DNA of 64,000 nt from UBA4615 sp046046245 (GTDB lineage Bacteria > Pseudomonadota > Gammaproteobacteria > Burkholderiales > Burkholderiaceae_E): the NCBI GenBank assembly GCA_046046245.1, contig JBJOKE010000008.1:129485-193484 (forward strand). The letters run 5' to 3'. Below, piece after piece: positions 56,942-64,000 of this stretch. How positions within the stretch are numbered: the first letter of the stretch is position 1; each line of letters begins with the position of its first letter. The position numbers were made by a program, and so were the translations under genes. The notes beneath the pieces were generated by a model that worked only from the letters and a program-made list of their open reading frames with translations, was not told where the DNA came from and did no database searches.

Positions 56942-58963
56942 TCAGCGCGTCGCCATCGGCACGAACCACCAGACCAGCGCCGCCACGCCGACGATCATCG
57001 CGATCGCGTAGTGGTAGATGTAGCCGGACTGGACGAAGCGCAGGACGCCGGCCAGCCAGCCGACCAGCTTCGCGCTGCCGTTGACCGCGACGCCGTCGAT
57101 CAGCGCCTGGTCGCCGACCTTCCACAGGCCGGCCCCGAGCGCCCGGGCGCCCCCGGCGAAGAGCACCTCGTTGATCCGGTCGAGGTAGTACTTGTTCTCG
57201 AGCACGCGGTGAACCGGCGACAGCGCCCTCATGAAGGCCGCCGGCACCGCCGGGTTGACCAGGTAGCAGTAATAGGCGGCCGCCACGCCCGCGGCCGCCA
57301 GCCAGAACACCGGCGTCTGCAGCGCGTGCACGCCCATCCCGACCCAGCCGTGGAAGTGGTGCGCGAGCTCCTCCATCACCGGGTGCTTCCCGGCGTCGAC
57401 GTGGATCACGTCCTTGAAGAACTCGCCGAAGAGCATCGGCTCGATGGTGTAGAGCCCGATCAGCACCGACGGGATCGCGAGCACGATCAGCGGCACGGTG
57501 ACCACCGCCGGACTCTCGTGCGGCACGCCGCCGTGGTGGCCGTGCCCGTGATCGTCGTGACCGTGGTCGTGCTCGCCGTGACCGTGTCCGTGGCCGCCGC
57601 TGGTGTCGAACCGCTCCTTGCCGTGGAAGACCAGGAAGTACATCCGGAACGAATAGAACGCGGTCACGAAGACCCCGATCATCACCGCCGCATAGGCGAA
57701 GCCCGAAGCCGGCAGGTGCGAGAACCTGACCGCCTCGATGATCGAGTCCTTGGAGTAGAAACCCGAGAAGAACGGCGTGCCGATCAGCGCGAGCGAGCCC
57801 AGCAGCGAGGTGATCCAGGTGATGGGCATGTACTTGCGCAGCCCGCCCATGTTCCGGATGTCCTGGTCGTGGTGCATCCCGATGATCACCGAACCGGCGG
57901 CCAGGAACAGCAGCGCCTTGAAGAACGCGTGGGTCATCAGGTGGAAGATCGCCACCGAATACGCCGATGCGCCGAGCGCCACCGTCATGTAGCCGAGCTG
58001 CGAGAGCGTCGAGTACGCGACCACGCGCTTGATGTCGTTCTGGATGATGCCGAGGAAACCCATGAACAGCGCGGTGATCGCGCCGATGGTCATCACGAAC
58101 GAGAGCGCGGTGTCCGACAGCTCGAACAGCGGCGACATCCGCGCGACCATGAAGATGCCAGCCGTCACCATCGTCGCCGCGTGGATCAGCGCGGAGATCG
58201 GGGTCGGGCCCTCCATCGAGTCGGGCAGCCAGACGTGGAGCGGGAACTGCGCCGACTTGCCCATCGCGCCGATGAACAGGCAGATGCAGGTCACCGTCAT
58301 CAGCGACCACTCGGACACGCCCCAGAAGTGGACCGTCCGGTCGGCCAGCCCGGGCGCTGCCTCGAACACCGCCTTGTAGTCGAGGCTGCCGAAGTACGCG
58401 AGCACCAGGCCGATGCCGAGCACGAAGCCGAAGTCGCCGACCCGGTTCACCAGGAAGGCCTTCAGGTTCGCGTAGATCGCGGTGGGCCGCGTGTACCAGA
58501 ACCCGATCAGCAGGTACGAGACCAGGCCGACGGCCTCCCAGCCGAAGAACAGCTGCAGGAAGTTGTTCGACATCACCAGCATCAGCATCGAGAAGGTGAA
58601 CAGGCTGATGTAGGCGAAGAAGCGCTGGTAGCCGTCGTCGTCCTTCATGTAGCCGATGGTGTAGACATGCACCATCAGCGACACCGAGGTCACGACGCAC
58701 ATCATCGTGGCCGTGAGCGAGTCGATCAGGAAACCGACCTCGAAGGTGACGCCGTCGACGATCGCCCAGGTGTAGAGCGGGCCGTTGAACGTGTTGCCGG
58801 CGAGCACGTCGCGCAGCACGGTCAGCGACGCGAGCAGCGAGACCAGCACGCCGAGGATGGTCACCACGTGGCTGAGGGTGCGACCGATCACCCGGCCGAA
58901 CAGGCCGGCGATGATCGCGCCGACGAGCGGCGCGAACGGTACGAGCAGGTAGGACGTCTTCAT
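56942..58963 (-). CDS. nuoL: NADH-quinone oxidoreductase subunit L
   Basis: A 673-residue proton-pumping subunit. GWEAVGLVSYLLIGFW around 141-156 has the conserved Glu144; MGKSAQFPLHVWLPDSMEGP around 234-253 has the Lys. The family's C-terminal lateral helix region follows. At 458-477 a cytoplasm- or periplasm-facing loop carries ten histidines (GGHGHGHGEHDHGHDDHG), which is not part of the core fold. nuoK lies 24 bp upstream. Confidence 0.95.
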   Translation of the reverse strand: MKTSYLLVPFAPLVGAIIAGLFGRVIGRTLSHVVTILGVLVSLLASLTVLRDVLAGNTFNGPLYTWAIVDGVTFEVGFLIDSLTATMMCVVTSVSLMVHVYTIGYMKDDDGYQRFFAYISLFTFSMLMLVMSNNFLQLFFGWEAVGLVSYLLIGFWYTRPTAIYANLKAFLVNRVGDFGFVLGIGLVLAYFGSLDYKAVFEAAPGLADRTVHFWGVSEWSLMTVTCICLFIGAMGKSAQFPLHVWLPDSMEGPTPISALIHAATMVTAGIFMVARMSPLFELSDTALSFVMTIGAITALFMGFLGIIQNDIKRVVAYSTLSQLGYMTVALGASAYSVAIFHLMTHAFFKALLFLAAGSVIIGMHHDQDIRNMGGLRKYMPITWITSLLGSLALIGTPFFSGFYSKDSIIEAVRFSHLPASGFAYAAVMIGVFVTAFYSFRMYFLVFHGKERFDTSGGHGHGHGEHDHGHDDHGHGHHGGVPHESPAVVTVPLIVLAIPSVLIGLYTIEPMLFGEFFKDVIHVDAGKHPVMEELAHHFHGWVGMGVHALQTPVFWLAAAGVAAAYYCYLVNPAVPAAFMRALSPVHRVLENKYYLDRINEVLFAGGARALGAGLWKVGDQALIDGVAVNGSAKLVGWLAGVLRFVQSGYIYHYAIAMIVGVAALVWWFVPMATR

Positions 58964-58987
58964 CTTGTTCTCTCTCCCCTGCAGCCG

Positions 58988-59296
58988 TCAGCCCTTGAGC
59001 GCGTCCAGGTCCTCGACGTTGATCGTGTCGAGGTTGCGGAACAGCACCACCAGGATCGCGAGGCCGATCGCCGACTCGGCGGCGGCCACCGTCAGGATGA
59101 AGAAGACGAAGATCTGCCCCGCCGCGTCACCCAGGAAATGCGAGAAGGCGACGAAATTGAGGTTGACGGCGAGCAGCATCAGCTCGATCGCCATCAGGAT
59201 GATGATGACGTTGCGCCGGTTCAGGAAGATCCCGACGACGCTGATCGCGAACAGGATGGCGCCGAGCACGAGGTAGTGCGCGAGGGTGATGGTCAT
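58988..59296 (-). CDS. nuoK: NADH-quinone oxidoreductase subunit K
   Basis: A 102-residue three-helix subunit of the complex I membrane arm. Conserved acids in MAIELMLLAVNLNFVAF and AAAESAIGLAILVVLFRN (the two buried Glu residues) are present. The ATG at 59296 overlaps the nuoJ stop by 4 nt (ATGA). Confidence 0.95.
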   Translation of the reverse strand: MTITLAHYLVLGAILFAISVVGIFLNRRNVIIILMAIELMLLAVNLNFVAFSHFLGDAAGQIFVFFILTVAAAESAIGLAILVVLFRNLDTINVEDLDALKG

Positions 59297-59940
59297 TTCT
59301 GCGGCTCGCTCTCGGTCGCGGCGACGGGGGCGGCCGGCGGGGTCGCGGGCCGGCCCGGCATCTTCACCAGGCGGACGCGGTCGGTGCTGCGCACGCGGAC
59401 CTGCTCGCCGACGTTCTGCGCCTTCACGCCCTCGCGGCGGCGCAGCGTCAGCGCGATCGCGGCGACGATGGCCACCAGCAGGATCACCGCGGCGATCTCG
59501 AAGGCGTAGACGTATTCGGTATAGATCAGCTTGCCGAGCGCCTTGGTATTGCTGTAGTCGGCGGGCAGCCGCGGCGCGTAGGAGGCCTTGACCGTACCGA
59601 ACTGATGCCAGAGCACCGCGGCGAGTTCCAGCACCACCGCGGCACCGACGAAGGCGGCCACCGGCAGGTTCCTCCAGAAACCCTGGCGCATCCGGTCCAC
59701 GTTGATGTCCAGCATCATCACGACGAACAGGAACAGCACCATCACCGCGCCGATGTAGACGAGCACCAGCGTGATCGCGAGGAACTCGGCCTTCAGCATC
59801 AGCCAGATCGCTGCCGCGGAGAAGAAGGTGAGGACGAGGAACAGCGCGGAATGCACCGGGTTGCGCGCGGTGACGACGCGCAGCGCGGAGAACACGGTCA
59901 CCGCCGCGAACACGTAGAACAGGATGGCTGTCGGATCCAC
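59293..59940 (-). CDS. nuoJ: NADH-quinone oxidoreductase subunit J
   Basis: A 215-residue membrane subunit with five helices; ALRVVTARNPVHSALFLVLTFF and VYIGAVMVLFLFVVMMLDIN are the family blocks. The C-terminus beyond about residue 165 is a cytoplasmic tail rich in Ala/Pro/Thr, longer than in E. coli. It overlaps nuoK by 4 nt; nuoI is 28 bp upstream. Confidence 0.93.
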   Translation of the reverse strand: MDPTAILFYVFAAVTVFSALRVVTARNPVHSALFLVLTFFSAAAIWLMLKAEFLAITLVLVYIGAVMVLFLFVVMMLDINVDRMRQGFWRNLPVAAFVGAAVVLELAAVLWHQFGTVKASYAPRLPADYSNTKALGKLIYTEYVYAFEIAAVILLVAIVAAIALTLRRREGVKAQNVGEQVRVRSTDRVRLVKMPGRPATPPAAPVAATESEPQK

Positions 59941-59968
59941 TGTGGGCTCTCGATGGGTGGGCGCCGGG

Positions 59969-60460
59969 TCAGCGGTAGCGGGCGTCGGCCTCGCGGGCGG
60001 CCGCGATGTCCTTCTCGTACCGGTCGCCGACGGCCAGCAGCATCTCCTTGGTGAAGTAGAGATCGCCGCGCTTCTCGCCGTGGTACTCGAGCACGTGGGT
60101 CTCGACGATCGAATCGACCGGGCACGACTCCTCGCAGAAGCCGCAGAAGATGCACTTGGTCAGGTCGATGTCGTAGCGCCGGGTGCGGCGCGTGCCGTCG
60201 TCCGGACGCACGTCCGACTCGATGGTGATCGCAAGCGCCGGACACACCGCCTCGCACAGCTTGCAGGCGATGCAGCGCTCCTCGCCGTTCGGATAGCGCC
60301 GCAGCGCGTGCAGCCCCCGGAAGCGCGGCGAGTACGGCGTCTTCTCCTCGGGGAACTGGATGGTGATCTTGCGCGCGAACACCTGCGAGCCCGTGAGCTT
60401 CAGGCCCTTCAGCAGCTCGACGAGCATGAAGCTCTTGACGAAGTCCTTGATCGCTTCCAT
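59969..60460 (-). CDS. nuoI: NADH-quinone oxidoreductase subunit I
   Basis: A 163-residue ferredoxin-like subunit that passes electrons through clusters N6a and N6b toward quinone. Two 4Fe-4S motifs, CIACKLCEAVCP and CIFCGFCEESCP, are intact. ATG 60460 (MEAIKDFVKS) begins at the amphipathic helix usual for NuoI; the longer frame upstream overlaps nuoH and has no family similarity. 19 bp downstream of nuoH. Confidence 0.95.
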   Translation of the reverse strand: MEAIKDFVKSFMLVELLKGLKLTGSQVFARKITIQFPEEKTPYSPRFRGLHALRRYPNGEERCIACKLCEAVCPALAITIESDVRPDDGTRRTRRYDIDLTKCIFCGFCEESCPVDSIVETHVLEYHGEKRGDLYFTKEMLLAVGDRYEKDIAAAREADARYR

Positions 60461-60479
60461 GACGGTCTTCGTTCGGGGC

Positions 60480-61562
60480 TCAGCCCCAGATGTTGAAGGG
60501 CGTCTGCATCCAGATGCCGACCACCACCAGCCACGCCAGCGTGACGGGGATGAAGATCTTCCAGCCCAGACGCATGATCTGGTCGTAGCGGTAGCGCGGG
60601 AACGAGGCACGGATCCAGATGAAGACCGTGACGAGCATGAAGGTCTTCAGGAACAGCCAGAACCAGTCCCAGAACCACTGCGGGCCGAGCTCGATGCCGA
60701 GCGAGAAGAACGGGGCCCAGCCGCCCAGGAACATGATCGCGGCGAGCGCCGAGATCAGGATCATGTTGGCGTACTCGGCCAGGAAGAAGATCGCGAAGCC
60801 CATGCCCGAGTACTCGATCATGTGACCGGCGACGATCTCCGACTCGCCCTCCACCACGTCGAACGGGTGGCGGTTGGTCTCGGCGACACCGGAGATGAAG
60901 TACACGACGAAGACGGGGAGCAGCGGCAGCCAGTTCCAGCTCAGCGCGTTCAGGCCCATCTCGGCGAAGCGGCCCTGGTTCTGGCCCTCGACGATGTCGG
61001 TCATGTTCAGGCTGCCCGACACCATCAGCACCACGACCAGCGCGAAGCCGATCGCGAGCTCGTACGAGACCATCTGCGCCGACGCGCGCAGCGCGCCGAG
61101 GAACGCGTACTTCGAGTTCGACGCCCAGCCGGCGAGGATCACGCCGTAGACCTCGAGCGAGGTGATGGCGAGCAGCAGCAGCAGGCCGGCGTTGACGTTC
61201 GCGAGCGCGCGGTCGGGGCCGAACGGGATCACCGCCCAGGCGGCGAGCGCCGGCATGATCGTCATGATCGGTCCGAGGATGTAGAGGCCCTTGCTCGCCT
61301 GGGACGGAAGGATGATCTCCTTGAAGATCAGCTTCACCGCGTCGGCGATCGGCTGCAGCAGGCCGCCGGGGCCGACCCGGTTCGGCCCGATGCGCAGCTG
61401 GATGAAGCCGATGAACTTGCGCTCCCACAGCGTCAGGTAGGCCACGCAGCCCATCAGCGGCGCGAGCACCGCCACGATCTTGATCAGTGTCCAGACCACC
61501 GGCCACGCGCCACCGAGCAGCGCCTGGCCCTGGGCATCGAGGGCATCGATCCAGTTCATCAC
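60480..61562 (-). CDS. nuoH: NADH-quinone oxidoreductase subunit H
   Basis: A 360-residue membrane subunit that forms the quinone channel next to NuoB/D. RIGPNRVGPGGLLQPIADA and the loop VAETNRHPFDVVEGESEIVAG are the most conserved segments. The start overlaps the nuoG stop by 4 nt. Confidence 0.95.
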   Translation of the reverse strand: MMNWIDALDAQGQALLGGAWPVVWTLIKIVAVLAPLMGCVAYLTLWERKFIGFIQLRIGPNRVGPGGLLQPIADAVKLIFKEIILPSQASKGLYILGPIMTIMPALAAWAVIPFGPDRALANVNAGLLLLLAITSLEVYGVILAGWASNSKYAFLGALRASAQMVSYELAIGFALVVVLMVSGSLNMTDIVEGQNQGRFAEMGLNALSWNWLPLLPVFVVYFISGVAETNRHPFDVVEGESEIVAGHMIEYSGMGFAIFFLAEYANMILISALAAIMFLGGWAPFFSLGIELGPQWFWDWFWLFLKTFMLVTVFIWIRASFPRYRYDQIMRLGWKIFIPVTLAWLVVVGIWMQTPFNIWG

Positions 61563-63886
61563 GCACGCTCCACGGCGATCGCGCCGAACATCGCTCCGAG
61601 GCCGGCCGTGGCGTCGCTCGCCGCGGCGATGCGGACGGTGCCGTCGGCCACACCCGCGTCGAGGGCGGCGACCAGTTTCGCGCTGCCGGCGCCCTGCTTC
61701 GCGACGATCGCGTCCCCGGCCGCGAGGCCGAGCGCCGCGAGGGTCGCCGCGTTCATCCGCGCGGTCGGCGCCGCGGCGTCACGGGTCTGCTGCAGGCTGG
61801 GGGCACGCCGCACGATCGGGTCGACCGCGTAGATGGGCACGTCGGCCACGCGCTGCAGGCCGCCCGAGGCCTTCGGCACCGCGACGGCGCCCGACACCGC
61901 GTTCGACAGCTTCGCGGCGACGTCGGCCGGCAGCGCCTGGACGCGGACCTGCTCGACGCTCTCCTGGTCGAAGCCGGGCAGCTGCAGCAGGTTGCCGAGC
62001 ACACGCAGCACCTTCCACGCCGGACGCGCGTCGCCGCGCGGACGCACCACGCCGGAGAACGCCTGCACGGTGCCGGCCATGTTGACGAACGCACCGGCGG
62101 TCTCGGTGAACGGCGTCACCGGCAGCAGGCAGTCGGCCGTCTCGAGCAGCTCGGCCGACCTGAACGCGGACAGCGCGATCACCGTGTCGGCCGAAGCGAC
62201 CGCGGCCCGCGCGGCAGCGCCCCGGCCGTGGTCGAGCGCCGGCTCGACGCCGAGCAGCAGGTAGGCCTTCAGCGGCCGCTCGATCATCGCGGCGGCGTCC
62301 AGTCCGCCCGCGCCCGGCAGCGCGCCGGCGAGGTGCCCGCCGACGCTGTTCGCCCCATCCACCAGCCAGCCGAGCGTCGCGCCGGCGGCGGCGGCGAGCG
62401 CCTGCGCGAGCACCGCGATCGCGGCAGCCTGCGGATGATGGGCCACCGCGGCACCGAGGAACACGGCCTTCGCCTTGCCCTGCGACAGCGTGGCCGCGAG
62501 CGCGCGGGCGGCGTCCGACGGCTCGATACCCGACAGCTCGGCCGGCACGGCTTCGTTCGCACCCAGCTTCAGCGCGACCAGCGCACCGGCGAGCGTCTCG
62601 GCCCAGCGGTCCGGCGAGACGATCGCCTTCGCGGCGATCGGCATCAGCAGGTCGTCGTCGGCGCCGTTCAGCACTGCGACGCGGGCGCCGCGCTTGACGG
62701 CCGCACGGATCCGCGACGCGAGCAGCGGCTGGTCCTTGCGCAGGAACGAACCGACCAGCAGCACGCGATCGAGGCCATTGACCGACGCGACCGGCAGGCC
62801 GAGCCAGGGAACGCCCTGCGTCCGCTGCGCGAGCGCGGCGTCGGACACGCGCAGCCGAAAGTCGACGTTCTCGCTGCCGAGGCCGCGGACCAGCTTCGAC
62901 AGCAGGAACATCTCCTCGACCGTGGCCTGCGGATGCGCGAGACCGCCGATCGACGCGGCACCGTGCTTCGCGCGGACGCTACCCAGCGCATGCGCCACGT
63001 AGTCGAGCGCGACCTGCCAGTCCACCTCGTGCCACTGGCCGTCCTGCTTGAGCATCGGGCGCTCGAGACGTTCGGTCGAGTTCAGGCCCTCGTACGAGAA
63101 GCGGTCACGGTCGGAGATCCAGCACTCGTTGACCGACTCGTTCTCGAGCGGCAGCACGCGCATGACCGCGTTCTGCTTGACCTGCACGACGACGTTCGAG
63201 CCCAGCGAGTCGTGCGCGGCGACCGACTTGCGGCGCGCGAGCTCCCAGGTGCGGGCGCTGTAGCGGAACGGCTTGCTGGTGAGCGCACCGACCGGGCAGA
63301 CGTCGATCATGTTGCCCGACAGCTCCGACTCCACGCCGCGCCCCACGAAACTCATGATCTCGGAGTGCTCGCCACGCCCGGCCATGCCGAGCTCCATGAC
63401 GCCGGCGATCTCCTGGCCGAAGCGCACGCAGCGCGTGCAGTGGATGCAGCGGCTCATCTCCTCGGCGGAGATCAGCGGTCCCATCGACTTGTGGAAGACG
63501 ACGCGCTTCTCTTCGGTGTAGCGCGAGGCCGAGGGGCCGTAGCCCACCGCGAGGTCCTGCAGCTGGCACTCGCCGCCCTGGTCGCAGATCGGGCAGTCGA
63601 GCGGGTGGTTGATGAGGAGGAACTCCATCACCCCCTTCTGCGCCTTGACCGCCTTCTCGGACTTGGTCCAGACCTTCATGCCCTGCGAGACCGGCGTCGC
63701 GCAGGCCGGCAGCGGCTTGGGCGCCTTCTCGACATCGACCAGGCACATGCGGCAGTTGGCCGCGATGCTGAGTTTCTTGTGATAGCAGAAGTGCGGGATG
63801 TAGACGCCAGCGGCGTCGGCGGCATGCATCACCATGCTGCCGTCGGCGATGGTGACGGGTTTGCCGTCCAGGGTGATCTCAGCCAT
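61559..63886 (-). CDS. nuoG: NADH-quinone oxidoreductase subunit G
   Basis: A 775-residue peripheral-arm subunit. The N-terminal 2Fe-2S cysteines are Cys34, Cys45, Cys48 and Cys62. The region around residues 95-130 gives the next ligands (HPLDCPICDQGGECQLQ), and CIHCTRCVRF another 4Fe-4S. A molybdopterin-oxidoreductase-like domain follows without the metal cofactor residues, and is short and Ala-rich toward the C-terminus. ATG 63886 is 3 nt after the nuoF stop. Confidence 0.95.
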   Translation of the reverse strand: MAEITLDGKPVTIADGSMVMHAADAAGVYIPHFCYHKKLSIAANCRMCLVDVEKAPKPLPACATPVSQGMKVWTKSEKAVKAQKGVMEFLLINHPLDCPICDQGGECQLQDLAVGYGPSASRYTEEKRVVFHKSMGPLISAEEMSRCIHCTRCVRFGQEIAGVMELGMAGRGEHSEIMSFVGRGVESELSGNMIDVCPVGALTSKPFRYSARTWELARRKSVAAHDSLGSNVVVQVKQNAVMRVLPLENESVNECWISDRDRFSYEGLNSTERLERPMLKQDGQWHEVDWQVALDYVAHALGSVRAKHGAASIGGLAHPQATVEEMFLLSKLVRGLGSENVDFRLRVSDAALAQRTQGVPWLGLPVASVNGLDRVLLVGSFLRKDQPLLASRIRAAVKRGARVAVLNGADDDLLMPIAAKAIVSPDRWAETLAGALVALKLGANEAVPAELSGIEPSDAARALAATLSQGKAKAVFLGAAVAHHPQAAAIAVLAQALAAAAGATLGWLVDGANSVGGHLAGALPGAGGLDAAAMIERPLKAYLLLGVEPALDHGRGAAARAAVASADTVIALSAFRSAELLETADCLLPVTPFTETAGAFVNMAGTVQAFSGVVRPRGDARPAWKVLRVLGNLLQLPGFDQESVEQVRVQALPADVAAKLSNAVSGAVAVPKASGGLQRVADVPIYAVDPIVRRAPSLQQTRDAAAPTARMNAATLAALGLAAGDAIVAKQGAGSAKLVAALDAGVADGTVRIAAASDATAGLGAMFGAIAVERA

Positions 63887-63889
63887 GGT

Positions 63890-64000
63890 TCAGACGTACG
63901 CGGGGACCATGCAGGTCTTGTGTTCGATGTGGTACGCGAACTCGTCGCGGAAATGCTTGAGCATGCCTTGCACCGGCATGGCGGCGGCATCGCCGAGCGC
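63890..64000 (-). CDS. nuoF: NADH-quinone oxidoreductase subunit F (C-terminal end only)
   Basis: The last 36 residues of the flavin-carrying subunit are visible (ALGDAAAMPVQGMLKHFRDE, then an end in HKTCMVPAYV). This is the NuoF C-terminal helix following the 4Fe-4S segment. It continues past the right edge of the window, with the rest of nuo (A-E) presumably beyond. Confidence 0.93.
   Translation of the reverse strand, partial: ALGDAAAMPVQGMLKHFRDEFAYHIEHKTCMVPAYV

Overview
The window looks like a chromosome segment of a very G+C-rich betaproteobacterium, most likely order Burkholderiales. The signs are: two tripartite-tricarboxylate-type (Bug/TctC) periplasmic receptors; acyl-CoA catabolic clusters with CaiB-type CoA-transferases; a 14-subunit-type nuo operon in the usual proteobacterial order; LPS genes (waaC, eptA); SlyX, SelO and RmuC; and almost every wobble position G or C. 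No phage, IS element, integrase or CRISPR array was seen. The genus is inference only.

Layout. 1-7643: acyl-CoA catabolism around a divergent FadR-type regulator (MaoC hydratase end, MDR reductase, Bug receptor, CitE-like lyase, CoA-transferase, acyl-CoA dehydrogenase, old-yellow-enzyme). This resembles CoA-dependent C5-dicarboxylate (itaconate/mesaconate-like) breakdown. 7817-16891: assorted single genes (fatty acid desaturase, DUF4031, MFS exporter, FAD amine oxidase, SDR, D-threonine-aldolase-like PLP enzyme, RIO kinase, trypsin-like protease, CinA amidase, VOC protein). 16986-26185: aromatic catabolism. A Bug receptor, flavin reductase, hydroxychromene-carboxylate-isomerase-like protein and SDR precede a LysR-controlled meta-cleavage operon in which hpaH, hpaE, hpaD and hpaG are recognisable. 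26199-29430: envelope or secreted proteins and an enoyl-CoA hydratase. 29456-34555: a four-carbon acid-sugar cluster (IlvD/Edd dehydratase, L-threonate dehydrogenase, 3-oxo-tetronate kinase) with a B3-type metallo-hydrolase. 34561-37751: SelO with two small unknown proteins, SlyX and a MaoC protein. 37994-39196: an ammonium transporter with a good sigma-54 promoter. 39529-44656: RmuC, truncated haemoglobin, phytanoyl-CoA dioxygenase-like protein, and a PAP2 phosphatase overlapping EptA. 44692-52343: an envelope/LPS run (FtsX-like permease, WaaC, DUF4254, patatin-BamA-type protein, Pro-rich membrane protein). 52392-53917: SDR, tRNA-Ser(UGA), Nudix hydrolase. 53949-64000: the distal nuo operon, nuoN to the end of nuoF, on the minus strand and running off the window.

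Four observations stand out. (1) Seven genes have a -10-like hexamer only 6-8 nt upstream of the start codon and no Shine-Dalgarno sequence, which predicts leaderless mRNAs. (2) All three SDR proteins lack the catalytic tyrosine. (3) amtB has a sigma-54 promoter and an NtrC-like site but no adjacent glnK. (4) selO is followed after 4 nt by a small unknown gene. Functions are read from motifs and family resemblance only; no database search was possible.
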